From positions 558,001-622,000 of the forward strand of contig NZ_CP080997.1 in NCBI RefSeq assembly GCF_019645815.1: DNA of 64,000 bases, in the 5' to 3' direction. Position numbers and translations under genes: made by a program. This document shows positions 52,810 through 61,222 of this stretch, one piece after another; the stretch's first letter is position 1; each line of letters opens with the position of its first letter. The stretch is from Mycolicibacter heraklionensis (GTDB taxonomy: Bacteria > Actinomycetota > Actinomycetes > Mycobacteriales > Mycobacteriaceae). Under the pieces are notes generated by a model. That model saw only the letters and a program-made list of their open reading frames with translations, had not been told where the DNA came from and did not search any database.

Positions 52810-53588
52810 GTCACATTATTTGCCGCGTGAGCCATTCCGCTGTCGGTCTCAATTTCACCGTCGAGCAATGAAATCAGACGAGGAGCGTCGTCAGCTATTT
52901 TCCGGTCGTGGGTCACCAGAACAATTGTCTGGCCTGCTGCATTCAAGTTATACAGCGCATCGATAACCCGCTGGCCATTTACGGTGTCCAGGTTGCCGGT
53001 GGGCTCATCGGCGAGAATCACGTCCGGTTTCATGAACAGCGCCCGGGCAACCGCGACGCGCTGTTGTTCGCCGCCGGACAATTCCGACGGGACGCGCTTG
53101 GACTTGGCGGCCAGGCCGACCTGGTCGAGCAGGCTCATCGCATGGGCGTGCTGGGCGCGGCCGGATTTACCGGCCAGCAGGCCCGGGAGCATCACGTTCT
53201 CGACCACTGACAGGCCTGCCAGAAGGTTGAAGGCTTGGAAGACGTAACCGAGCGTCTGACATCGCACGGCAGCCAACTGCTTGCGCGAGAGCTGCGAGAC
53301 GCTCTGGCCGTTGATGAGGACATCGCCGCTGGTCGGCATGTCCAGCAGGCCGAGGATGCTCAGCAGGGTGGACTTGCCCGAACCGGACGGCCCGACCATG
53401 GCGACGAATTCGCCACGGGTTATCTGGATATCGATGTTGCGCAAAATCGGCGTGGCGGTATCGCCCTCGCCGAACTGTTTGTTGAGTTTGCGCGCTTCCA
53501 GGACCACGGGAGGCCTAAGAACGACCGGCGGCGTGTGTCCGTTCCGGTCGAGCTCCATATCCACGGTATGCATCTTGGTCCTGATCAT
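52791..53588 (-). CDS. ABC transporter ATP-binding protein, MacB/LolD type
   Basis: This 265-residue ATPase has Walker A (MVGPSGSGKSTLLS near residue 63), the signature LSGGEQQRVAVARAL and Walker B (DVILADEPTGNLD), followed by the conserved H-loop in VLVTHDRKIA. It pairs with the FtsX-type permease downstream, with which it overlaps. The ATG at 53588 has GGAG five bases upstream and the -10-like TATATT at 53614-53609 (reverse strand). It should be the first gene of the leftward unit with permease, flavin oxidase and amidase. The last ~90 codons are less GC-rich than the flanking genes. Confidence 0.88.
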   Translation of the reverse strand: MIRTKMHTVDMELDRNGHTPPVVLRPPVVLEARKLNKQFGEGDTATPILRNIDIQITRGEFVAMVGPSGSGKSTLLSILGLLDMPTSGDVLINGQSVSQLSRKQLAAVRCQTLGYVFQAFNLLAGLSVVENVMLPGLLAGKSGRAQHAHAMSLLDQVGLAAKSKRVPSELSGGEQQRVAVARALFMKPDVILADEPTGNLDTVNGQRVIDALYNLNAAGQTIVLVTHDRKIADDAPRLISLLDGEIETDSGMAHAANNVTWLAEH

Positions 53589-53608
53589 GAATCTCCGGCG
53601 GGCGTCGT

Positions 53609-53614
53609 AATATA
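53609..53614 (-). promoter_or_regulatory. Candidate -10 box for the ABC transporter operon
   Basis: On the reverse strand TATATT lies 20 bases before the ATPase ATG. The whole 53589-53851 gap carries no gene that I can identify and is the probable promoter region. The ORF read through it in the forward frame shows no family. Confidence 0.4.
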
Positions 53615-53851
53615 GGCGATCATGCCCGCGTTGGGCGCGTTTCTCAATTCAGTACGCACTCCGCGAAGTTGGTGCGCTACGCGGCGCTCTTGGCCGATCA
53701 TACCGGCGCTGGTCGCCTGCCGAAAATCGTTCGGTGGTGACAACGACCACCCGCATCCTGGCGCCACGCTCGCGCTACGGCGAGAAAGTGCTGGCTGACC
53801 TGCGGCTATTCAGTCATGAATTTGCGGCCACCCAAGTGCACCATGCTCCGC

Positions 53852-54646
53852 TCAGGTGCGCCGGGCCGCCCGGGTCGCGGGGTGGACAGCCACCAGGCCG
53901 AGCTCGTTGCGCCGCTCACAGATCGCCGCCAGCTCGGCGTAGGCCTTGGCGCCCAGCAACTCGGTCAGTTCGGGGGCCAGACTCTGCCAGACCTGCCGGG
54001 TGCCGACGTGGGTTTGGGGGTCGCCGGTGCAGTACCAGTGCAGGTCTTCGCCGCCCGGGCCCCAGCCACGCCGATCGAATTCGGTGATCGTGGTCTTGAG
54101 GATCTCGGTGTCGTCGGGGCGGGTGACCCAATCCTGGGTGCGCCGGATCGGCAGCTGCCAGCACACCTCGGGCTTCATCGTCAGGGGTTCCACGCCGAGG
54201 CGAACGGCCTTGATGTGCAGTGCGCAGCCCGCACCGCCGGCGAATCCCGGCCGGTTCAGGAAGATGCAGGCGCCCTTGACGGTGCGGGTGCGCAGTTGTT
54301 GCTCACCGTCGTTCTCGTCGTATTCCAGGTAACCCTTTTTGCCCAGGCCTTTGTCCCGCAGCTGCCAGTCGGCGTCGGTGAGCTGGGCGACCGCGTCATC
54401 GAGGGTGGCGCGGTCGTCGTCGTCACACAGGAAGGCGCCGTGCGAACAGCACCCGTCGTCGGGGCGGCCGGCCACGATGCCCCGGCACGCGGGGGTGCCG
54501 AAAACACAGGTCCACCGGGACAGCAGCCACGTGAGGTCGGCGGCGATCAGGTGTTCGGGGTTGTCGGGGTCGTAGAACTCCACCCATTCGCGGGGGAAGT
54601 CCAGATCGACCTCACCAGGATGGGAGCGGCGCTGCGCGGGGGTCAC
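53852..54646 (-). CDS. Cysteine-rich conserved protein (Rv0495c type)
   Basis: This 264-residue protein corresponds to Rv0495c. It has eight or so cysteines, including [27 protein letters not shown] and GACIFLNRP with GGAGCALH. The spacing suggests binding of zinc or an iron-sulfur cluster, as in the YkgJ-like and DUF3109 families, which I recall only in outline. It has no signal peptide. The ATG at 54646 is preceded by an A-rich stretch, and 54647-54717 separates it from the divergent Ppx-type gene. The cellular role is unknown. Confidence 0.75.
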   Translation of the reverse strand: MTPAQRRSHPGEVDLDFPREWVEFYDPDNPEHLIAADLTWLLSRWTCVFGTPACRGIVAGRPDDGCCSHGAFLCDDDDRATLDDAVAQLTDADWQLRDKGLGKKGYLEYDENDGEQQLRTRTVKGACIFLNRPGFAGGAGCALHIKAVRLGVEPLTMKPEVCWQLPIRRTQDWVTRPDDTEILKTTITEFDRRGWGPGGEDLHWYCTGDPQTHVGTRQVWQSLAPELTELLGAKAYAELAAICERRNELGLVAVHPATRAARRT

Positions 54647-54717
54647 AAAACTCCACGCTAGACCAGAAATTCACGTTGCCTCACCTCGTCTGGGCTTCAC
54701 CCCACTAAGTTGGGTGC

Positions 54718-55713
54718 GTGCGATTAGGGGTGCTCGACGTCGGCAGCAACACCGTCCACCTATTGGTGGTCGATGCCCACCGGGGTGGTCACCCGACTCC
54801 CATGAGCTCGACCAAGGCCACGCTGCGGCTGGCCGAGGCGACCGACAGCTCCGGCAAGATCACCCGGCGCGGAGCCGACAAGCTGGTGTCCACGGTCGGC
54901 GAATTCGCCACGATCGCAGCGAGTTCGGGCTGTGCGGAGCTGGTGGCGTTCGCCACCTCGGCGGTGCGCGACGCGTCCAACTCCGAAGATGTGCTGGCCC
55001 GGGTGCGTTCGGAGGCCGGTGTCGAATTGCAGGTGCTCGCCGGCGAAGACGAATCCCGGCTGACGTTCCTGGCGGTGCGGCGCTGGTTCGGCTGGAGCGC
55101 CGGACGGATCAACAACCTCGACATCGGTGGCGGGTCGCTGGAGATGTCCAGCGGTGTCGACGAGGAACCGGACGTCGCGCTGTCGCTGCCGTTGGGGGCC
55201 GGACGGCTCACCCGGGAGTGGCTGACCGAAGACCCGCCCGGCCGGCGCCGGGTGGCCATGCTGCGGGACTGGCTGGACACCGAGCTCGCAGGTGCCGCTG
55301 CGGCCGTGCTGGACGCCGGGCCGCCCGATCTCGCGGTCGCGAGCTCGAAGACCTTTCGTTCGCTGGCGCGGCTCACCGGCGCAGCTCCGTCGGCCGCCGG
55401 GCCGCGCGTCCGGCGCACATTGACCGCCACCGGCCTTAGGCAGCTCATATCATTCATCTCTAGGATGACCACGGCTGATCGGGCCGAATTGGAAGGGGTG
55501 AGCGCCGAGCGAGCGCCACAGATCGTGGCGGGTGCTCTGGTGGCGGAAGCGAGCATGCGAGCGCTGTCGATCGAAACGGTGGAGATTTGCCCGTGGGCGC
55601 TGCGGGAGGGCTTGATCCTGCGCCGACTCGACAGCGAAGCCGACGGTGTCACCCTGTTCGGATCCCCAGCGGTGAACATGGCCGGGGCGCGGCCAAAGGG
55701 AGCGGACCGATGA
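54718..55713 (+). CDS. Ppx/GppA exopolyphosphatase family protein
   Basis: This 331-residue protein corresponds to Rv0496. It starts LGVLDVGSNTVHLLVVD, the first actin-fold phosphate loop. GEDESRLTFLAVRRW and NNLDIGGGSLEMSSG give the second nucleotide/phosphate loop near residues 138-146. The family degrades polyphosphate or (p)ppGpp-derived guanosine pentaphosphate. Which one it does here is not clear from the sequence. The start is GTG at 54718. Its stop overlaps the ATG of the next gene, so the two are coupled. Confidence 0.88.
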   Translation: MRLGVLDVGSNTVHLLVVDAHRGGHPTPMSSTKATLRLAEATDSSGKITRRGADKLVSTVGEFATIAASSGCAELVAFATSAVRDASNSEDVLARVRSEAGVELQVLAGEDESRLTFLAVRRWFGWSAGRINNLDIGGGSLEMSSGVDEEPDVALSLPLGAGRLTREWLTEDPPGRRRVAMLRDWLDTELAGAAAAVLDAGPPDLAVASSKTFRSLARLTGAAPSAAGPRVRRTLTATGLRQLISFISRMTTADRAELEGVSAERAPQIVAGALVAEASMRALSIETVEICPWALREGLILRRLDSEADGVTLFGSPAVNMAGARPKGADR

Positions 55714-56711
55714 GTGGACCCAAGCCCGACCCTCGCGACGTCGAGACGCGACCGATCTCGGTTGCCGAACTGCTCGCCAAGAACGGCAACATCGGTTCTC
55801 CGCCGGTCACCGGCCGCCGCCGGCGCAGGCGCGGCAATGCCGACGCCGTCACGGTCGCCGAACTGACCGGGGAGATCCCGATCATCCGTGACGAGGCTCC
55901 GCCCGAGCCCGAGGTCTCGGCCCCGTCCTCGGCAAGCACCGACAGCGAGCCGAGCGGCGCGCTGCCCATCGGCCCGGCACCCGGGTTCGTCGACGAGGAC
56001 CGGCCCGTGACCGGGCCGCGTCCCGCGCAGCGGGTGGAATCCGGCAAGCGGCCGGCAGCCGAGCCGCGCTGGCCCAAGTCCCCGCCGCAAGCCGCGCCAC
56101 GCGGCTCCGGGCCGGAGCAGAGTGCTTACCCCCGGCCGATGCGTCGCTCCGACCCGCCCGTCGCGGAGAACGGCCAACCGGCCGAAACCCGGTCGGCGGG
56201 CTCCGGCGCCGAACGGATGCGTCCGGATCCGGTTGACACCTACACCGATCTCGCCGTCGACGTGATGGCCGGCGATGTCCGTGACGCCGACCTGCCCACC
56301 GGGGATTCCGCATTCGTGCGGTCGTTCCTGACCAAGGCCCGCTCCACCGACCGTGCGGGCGGGGCCCTGGTTGCTGACGCCGACGCCGAGGACGCCGGTG
56401 CCGACAGCGCCGCGGCCGCTGAAGCCGAGACGGCTGACCAGTACCTCGGCCGGCCGGGCGTGGTGGGCGGCGCGTTGGTGGTGCTGCAGTCGATCCTGGC
56501 GGTGGCGTTCGGCGGCGGCCTGTTCATCGCTTTCGACCAGCTGTGGCGGTGGAACAGCATCGTGGCCCTGGTGCTCACGGTCCTGGTCACGCTCGGTCTG
56601 GTGGCTGCGGTGCAGGCCGTCCGCAAGACCGTCGACATCGTCAGCACGTTGATCGCCGTCGCGGTCGGTTTGCTGGTTACGTTGGGGCCGCTGGCGTTGC
56701 ACGCCAATTAG
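55710..56711 (+). CDS. Rv0497-like membrane protein with long disordered region
   Basis: This 333-residue protein starts MSGPKPDPRDVETRPISVAELLAKN, a conserved cytoplasmic block, followed by a basic run (GRRRRRRGNAD) and ~170 residues rich in Pro, Glu, Ser and Asp. Two transmembrane helices lie at ~250-275 and ~285-325 (ALVVLQSILAVAFGGGLFIAF and STLIAVAVGLLVTLGPLAL). Overlap with the Ppx gene (ATGA) indicates co-translation. A phosphorylated disordered tail is plausible, as in many actinobacterial cell-envelope regulators, but none is shown here. Confidence 0.78.
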   Translation: MSGPKPDPRDVETRPISVAELLAKNGNIGSPPVTGRRRRRRGNADAVTVAELTGEIPIIRDEAPPEPEVSAPSSASTDSEPSGALPIGPAPGFVDEDRPVTGPRPAQRVESGKRPAAEPRWPKSPPQAAPRGSGPEQSAYPRPMRRSDPPVAENGQPAETRSAGSGAERMRPDPVDTYTDLAVDVMAGDVRDADLPTGDSAFVRSFLTKARSTDRAGGALVADADAEDAGADSAAAAEAETADQYLGRPGVVGGALVVLQSILAVAFGGGLFIAFDQLWRWNSIVALVLTVLVTLGLVAAVQAVRKTVDIVSTLIAVAVGLLVTLGPLALHAN

Positions 56712-56728
56712 CCGTTCACTATTAGTCC

Positions 56729-57571
56729 GTGCGCCCAGCCATCAAGGTCGGATTGTCGACGGCTTCGGTTTACCCCATGCGGGCCGAGGCCGCCTTCGAA
56801 TACGCGGCCCGGCTCGGCTACGACGGTGTCGAACTGATGGTGTGGGGGGAGTCGGTCAGCCAGGACATCGGTGCCGTCCGGCGGCTGTCGCGCAAGTACC
56901 GGATACCGGTGCTGTCGGTGCACGCACCGTGTCTGTTGATCTCACAACGGGTATGGGGTTCCAACCCGATCGCCAAGCTGGAACGCAGCGTCCGGGCCGC
57001 AGAGCAGCTCGACGCCCAAACCGTGGTGGTGCATCCGCCGTTTCGCTGGCAGCGGCGCTACGCCGAGGGCTTCAGCGATCAGGTCGCCGAATTGGAGTCC
57101 ACCAGCGATGTGGCGGTGGCGGTGGAGAACATGTTCCCGTTCCGGGCCGACCGGTTCTTCGGCGCCGATCAGTCCCGCGAGCGGATGCGTCGCCGCGGAG
57201 GTGGTCCGGGAGCGGGGATTTCGGCGTTCGCGCCGTCCCACGATCCACTCGACGGCAACCATGCGCACTACACCTTGGACCTGTCACACACCGCGACCGC
57301 CGGCGCCGACGGCTTGGAGATGGCCCGTCGGATGGGCTCGGGGCTGACGCACCTGCACCTGTGTGACGGCACCGGGCTGCCGGCCGATGAGCATCTGGTG
57401 CCCGGCCGTGGCGACCAGCCCACCGCCGAAGTGTGTCAGCTGCTGGCCGCCAGTGACTTCACCGGCCACGTGGTGCTGGAAGTGACCACCTCGCAAGCGC
57501 GCTCGCCACACGAGCGCGAGGCTCTGCTGACCGAATCGCTGCATTTCGCCCGGACGCATCTGCTGCGCTGA
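56729..57571 (+). CDS. Sugar-phosphate isomerase/epimerase-like TIM barrel
   Basis: This 280-residue protein corresponds to Rv0498. It is a xylose-isomerase-like TIM barrel. Conserved points include YDGVELMVWGES, SVHAPCLLI, VVVHPPFRWQ, the acidic metal ligands in VAVENMFPF, the HYTLDLSHTAT strand, HLHLCDGTG and the final VVLEVTTSQ. It probably binds a divalent metal and acts on a sugar or sugar phosphate. The substrate is unknown. It follows the Rv0497-like gene by 17 bases and precedes the thioesterase gene by 25. Confidence 0.82.
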   Translation: MRPAIKVGLSTASVYPMRAEAAFEYAARLGYDGVELMVWGESVSQDIGAVRRLSRKYRIPVLSVHAPCLLISQRVWGSNPIAKLERSVRAAEQLDAQTVVVHPPFRWQRRYAEGFSDQVAELESTSDVAVAVENMFPFRADRFFGADQSRERMRRRGGGPGAGISAFAPSHDPLDGNHAHYTLDLSHTATAGADGLEMARRMGSGLTHLHLCDGTGLPADEHLVPGRGDQPTAEVCQLLAASDFTGHVVLEVTTSQARSPHEREALLTESLHFARTHLLR

Positions 57572-57596
57572 TCGCTGACTCGTAAGGAGCCCGTGC

Positions 57597-58418
57597 GTGA
57601 CTTCATCCACGCTGTTCACCGATGCCATGACGTTGGTGCGGATCGATGGTGACGACGATGTCGCGTCCTTCGCCGGTGAGCTAAACGAGCACTGGACCAT
57701 CGGTCCGAAGGTGCACGGCGGCGCGATGCTGGCGTTGTGCGCCAACGCCGCACGCACCGCCCACGGTGGGGGATTGCAGCCGGTCGCGGTGTCGGCCAGC
57801 TATCTGTGGGCACCCGACCCCGGCCCCATGCAACTGGTGACCACGATCCGCAAGCGCGGCCGCCGGGTCAGCCTCGTCGACGTCGAACTCAACCAGGGCG
57901 AGCGCACCGCGGTGCGCGCCGTCATCACCCTCAGCGAGCCCGAGCATCAGGCGCCGCCACTGCTGTCGTTCAACCCGGTGGTGCCGTTGATGACGCCGGA
58001 GCCGCCACCCGGCTTGGAGCCGATCGGCCCGGGCCATCCGATGGAACACATCGTGCACTTGGCACACGGCTGCGATATCCGGCCGGCGCTGACCACGCTC
58101 GGGCCACGCTCGGACGGCGGCCCGCCGGTGATCGAGATGTGGGTGCGGCCCAAAGACGCCGAACCCGACGTGCTGTTCGCGCTGCTGTGCGGCGATGTGT
58201 CGGCGCCGGTGACCTACGCCGTCGATCGCAACGGCTGGGCGCCCACCGTGCAGCTCACCGCCTATCTGCGGGCCATCCCGGCGAACGGCTGGCTGCGGGT
58301 GATCTGCAGCTGCGTACAGATCGGTCAGGACTGGTTCGACGAGGACCACACCGTCGTCGACTGCCAGGGCCGAATCGTGGTGCAGACCCGCCAACTGGCG
58401 ATGGTTCCGGCCCGGTAG
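57597..58418 (+). CDS. TesB-like acyl-CoA thioesterase
   Basis: This 273-residue protein corresponds to Rv0499 and has two hotdog domains. The N-terminal part holds WTIGPKVHGGAMLALCANAA, which contains the loop that lines the active site, and the second contains the DWFDEDHTVVDCQGRIVVQTRQLAMV end (cited by DEDHTVVD and QLAMV). The pattern fits acyl-CoA thioesterases of the TesB type. The acyl chain it acts on is not determined. It lies between the isomerase-like gene and proC on the same strand. A 11-base direct repeat (GCCCGGTAGCG) lies at its 3' end. Confidence 0.8.
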   Translation: MTSSTLFTDAMTLVRIDGDDDVASFAGELNEHWTIGPKVHGGAMLALCANAARTAHGGGLQPVAVSASYLWAPDPGPMQLVTTIRKRGRRVSLVDVELNQGERTAVRAVITLSEPEHQAPPLLSFNPVVPLMTPEPPPGLEPIGPGHPMEHIVHLAHGCDIRPALTTLGPRSDGGPPVIEMWVRPKDAEPDVLFALLCGDVSAPVTYAVDRNGWAPTVQLTAYLRAIPANGWLRVICSCVQIGQDWFDEDHTVVDCQGRIVVQTRQLAMVPAR

Positions 58419-58490
58419 CGGCCCGGTAGCGGGCGACCCGCTGCGCCCGGCTTCACCGCGCTGGCGGGCCGGGTCTGAAATGCTGTCGCC

Positions 58491-59351
58491 ATGACCAGAA
58501 TCGCGATCATCGGTGGCGGCAACATGGGCGAAGCGTTGCTGGCGGGGCTGCTGGCTGCCGGCCGCCCGGTCAAGGACCTGGTGGTCGCCGAGCGGTACGG
58601 CGACCGGGCTCGGCAGCTGTCGGAGAAGTACTCCGTACTGGTGACTTCGGTCGCCGACGCGGTCGAGAACGCTTCCATCGTGATCGTCGCGGTGAAGCCG
58701 CAGGATGTGGACGCCGTGGTCGACGAGTTCGCCAAGAGCGTCACCGCCGCCGCCGGGGACAGCGCCGAGCAGGTGCTGGTCACGATCGTGGCCGGTCTCA
58801 CCACCGGGTACGTGGAGTCCAAGCTCCCGGCCGGCGCCGCGGTGGTGCGGGTGATGCCCAATACCCCGGTCAAGGTCGGCGCCGGTGCCAGCGCGCTGGC
58901 AAAGGGCCGGTTCGCCACCAACGAACAGGTCAGTGAGGTCGCTGCGCTGTTCGAGTGCGTCGGGACGGTGGCGATCGTTCCGGAGGAGCAAATGGACGCC
59001 GTCACCGCGGTATCGGGCTCGGGGCCGGCCTACTTCTTCTTGGTGGTCGAGGCGCTGGTGGATGCCGGGGTTGCGGCGGGGTTGAGCCGGCAGGCGGCCA
59101 CCGACTTGGCGGTGCAGACGATGGCCGGTTCGGCGCAGATGCTGCTGGAGGGGCGCGGCGAGGGCGACGGGGCGCCGAATGCGGGCATCGACACCGCCCC
59201 GGCCCACCTGAGAGCGATGGTGACTTCGCCCGGGGGGACTACCGCGGCCGCACTGCGTGAATTGGAGGCCGGTGGCCTGCGGACCTCGATCGATCGGGCG
59301 GTGCAGGCCGCAAAAACCCGCTCTGAGCAGCTAAGAATCACATCAGAGTAA
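58491..59351 (+). CDS. proC: Pyrroline-5-carboxylate reductase
   Basis: This 286-residue protein is ProC (Rv0500), the last enzyme of proline synthesis. It starts IAIIGGGNMGEALLAGLL, the NADPH-binding motif. It has VKPQDVDAVV, RVMPNTPVKVGAG, and the conserved dimerisation block DAVTAVSGSGPAYFF (near residues 164-178). The C-terminal TSPGGTTAAALRELE is the substrate-site signature. The stop lies at 59349. 59352-59490 is AT-rich compared with the rest and holds only promoter sequence for the next gene. Confidence 0.97.
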   Translation: MTRIAIIGGGNMGEALLAGLLAAGRPVKDLVVAERYGDRARQLSEKYSVLVTSVADAVENASIVIVAVKPQDVDAVVDEFAKSVTAAAGDSAEQVLVTIVAGLTTGYVESKLPAGAAVVRVMPNTPVKVGAGASALAKGRFATNEQVSEVAALFECVGTVAIVPEEQMDAVTAVSGSGPAYFFLVVEALVDAGVAAGLSRQAATDLAVQTMAGSAQMLLEGRGEGDGAPNAGIDTAPAHLRAMVTSPGGTTAAALRELEAGGLRTSIDRAVQAAKTRSEQLRITSE

Positions 59352-59490
59352 TTCACTTATTTTTCACATATTGGCTCTCACTAGTCGCAGGAACCCCATC
59401 CGTCCCGCTATTCTCCTCTATGTCTGTGCGTGTGGGCGCAGCGGAGGGGAAGCCGCTGAGACTGCACGTGCCTGATTGAAATGGGTAACG

Positions 59491-59700
59491 ATGACGTCTG
59501 CGAACGGGCCTTCGGCACGTGACACGACACAATTTCTCACCGTGGCCGAGGTGGCCGCGTTGATGCGGGTCAGCAAGATGACGGTGTACCGCCTGGTGCA
59601 CAACGGCGAGCTGCCCGCGGTACGGGTGGGACGGTCTTTCCGAGTGCACGCCAAGGCGGTGCACGATCTGCTGGAGACGTCCTTCTTCGACGCGGGCTAA
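59491..59700 (+). CDS. Small excisionase-type DNA-binding protein
   Basis: This 69-residue protein corresponds to Rv0500A. It is a MerR/BldC-type winged helix (FLTVAEVAALMRVSKMTVYRLVHNGELPAVRVGRSFRVH, cited by FLTVAEVA and VGRSFRVH), with the wing at RVGRSFRVHAKAVHDLL. It lacks an effector domain. BldC-like proteins in actinobacteria bind cooperatively at direct repeats and regulate development. The ATG at 59491 gives the usual length; a TTG-like start at 59476 would add five residues. It is separated from the ribosomal protein gene by a strong hairpin. Confidence 0.85.
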   Translation: MTSANGPSARDTTQFLTVAEVAALMRVSKMTVYRLVHNGELPAVRVGRSFRVHAKAVHDLLETSFFDAG

Positions 59701-59724
59701 AGAGCCGGTCGACAGGTAAGCGCC

Positions 59725-59756
59725 CCCCGGGCGTCGCCGCACGGCGACGCCCGGGG
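59725..59756 (+). terminator. Strong hairpin between the HTH gene and bS22
   Basis: CCCCGGGCGTCGCC (59725-59738), loop GCAC, and GGCGACGCCCGGGG (59743-59756) form a perfect 14-base stem. It starts 24 bases after the HTH stop and has no T run. It should end transcription before the bS22 gene. Confidence 0.75.
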
Positions 59757-59885
59757 TCGGCTGTCTGGGTGGCCGCGGCCAGGTGCGGTTTTCCGGTCCG
59801 TGCCTGCCTACGGGTAAAGTAACCGGGTCGATCAAGTTCAGCAGCGCCCATTCGTCGGCGCGGGCAGAAGCAGATAGCGGAGTTC

Positions 59886-59987
59886 ATGGGTTCAGTCATC
59901 AAGAAGCGGCGCAAGCGCATGTCGAAGAAGAAGCACCGCAAGCTGCTTCGCCGTACCCGCGTGCAGCGCAGAAAACTCGGTAAGTAA
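59886..59987 (+). CDS. Ribosomal protein bS22
   Basis: This 33-codon gene encodes [18 protein letters not shown] (first 18 residues) and ends [11 protein letters not shown]. More than half of the residues are Lys or Arg, without acidic residues. It matches the AURKAIP1/COX24-type protein found bound to the mycobacterial small subunit, named bS22 (Rv0500B). The ATG at 59886 follows a purine-rich site (GCGGAGTTC). Genes of this size are often missed by automatic calling. It lies between the hairpin and the GalE-like gene. Confidence 0.9.
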
Positions 59988-60102
59988 CTCCGCCCAGGTC
60001 CGTCCAGGCCCCCGAGCCGTGCCGGGTGTGACGTTGGCTTCACGCTCGACAACGAGCCGCTCGCCGGTATTGCTTTTCCGGCGTGGCCGTTAGGCTGACG
60101 GG

Positions 60103-61218
60103 GTGGACGACGCCGGACCCCCGAGCGACGGCACGCGAAGTGACTCCCGGCATTACCCCAAGGTTGTGTTGGTCACCGGTGCGTGCCGGTTCCTGGGTGG
60201 GTTTCTCACCGCAAGGCTCACGCAGAACCCGTTGATCAACCGGGTGATCGCCGTGGATGCGGTCATGCCGAGCAAGGACATGCTGCGCCGGATGGGGCGC
60301 GCTGAGTTTGTCCGCGCCGACATCCGTAACCCCTTTATCGCCAAGGTGATTCGAAACAGCGACGTCGACACCGTGGTGCACGCGGCAGCGGCGTCGTACG
60401 TGCCGCGGTCCGGCGGTGGGGCGGCGCTCAAAGAGTTCAACGTGATGGGCGCGATGCAGCTGTTCGCGGCCTGCCAGAAGGCGCCTTCGGTGCGCCGGGT
60501 GGTGCTCAAGTCGACCTCGGAGGTCTACGGGTCGTGCTCGCGTGACCCGGTGTTGTTCTCCGAGGACAGCACCAGTCGCCGGCCTCCGACTCAGGGGTTC
60601 CCCCGCGACAGCATCGACATCGAGGGCTATGCGCGCGGACTGGGCCGGCGCCGGCCCGACATCGCGGTCACGATCCTGCGGATGGCCAACATGATCGGCC
60701 CGGCCATGGACACCGCGCTGTCGCGCTACCTGGCCGGCCCGCTGGTTCCGATGGTGGTGGGCCGAGATGCGCGGCTGCAGCTGCTACACGAGCAAGACGC
60801 GCTGGGCGCCTTGGAGCGAGCCACCACGGCCGGCAAGGCCGGCACCTTCAACATCGGCGCCGACGGGATCATCATGATGTCGCAGGCCATCCGCCGGTCG
60901 GGCCGCGTTCCGGTTCCGCTGCCCGGTGTCGGGCTGTGGGTCATGGATTCGCTGCGGCGGGCCAACAATTACACCGAGATCAACCGGGAACAGCTGGACT
61001 ATCTGAGCTTTGGCCGGGTCATGGACACGACTAGAATGCGAACCGAACTCGGGTACAGCACCAAGTGGACCACCGCCGAAGCTTTCGATGACTACGTGCG
61101 GGGTCGGGGACTGAACCCGATCGTCGATCCCAAGTGGGTCCGTTCGGTGGAACGGCGAACAGTGAGCGCAGCGCAGCGCCTGGGGGATATCAGCTTCAAC
61201 AGGGTGCGGGGAGGTTAA
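60103..61218 (+). CDS. GalE-like extended SDR with altered catalytic motifs
   Basis: This 371-residue protein corresponds to Rv0501 (galE2). It has an extended SDR Rossmann fold (VVLVTGACRFLGGFLTARL); the usual GxxGxxG is GACRFLGG. The catalytic Ser/Thr is in KSTSEVYG (near residue 140). The YxxxK motif is replaced by YARGLG, so the catalytic lysine is missing. It may thus bind NAD without acting as a standard epimerase. The annotation galE2 is by similarity only. The stop is four bases before the start of the acyltransferase gene, so the two form an operon. Confidence 0.82.
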   Translation: MDDAGPPSDGTRSDSRHYPKVVLVTGACRFLGGFLTARLTQNPLINRVIAVDAVMPSKDMLRRMGRAEFVRADIRNPFIAKVIRNSDVDTVVHAAAASYVPRSGGGAALKEFNVMGAMQLFAACQKAPSVRRVVLKSTSEVYGSCSRDPVLFSEDSTSRRPPTQGFPRDSIDIEGYARGLGRRRPDIAVTILRMANMIGPAMDTALSRYLAGPLVPMVVGRDARLQLLHEQDALGALERATTAGKAGTFNIGADGIIMMSQAIRRSGRVPVPLPGVGLWVMDSLRRANNYTEINREQLDYLSFGRVMDTTRMRTELGYSTKWTTAEAFDDYVRGRGLNPIVDPKWVRSVERRTVSAAQRLGDISFNRVRGG

Positions 61219-61222
61219 CACC

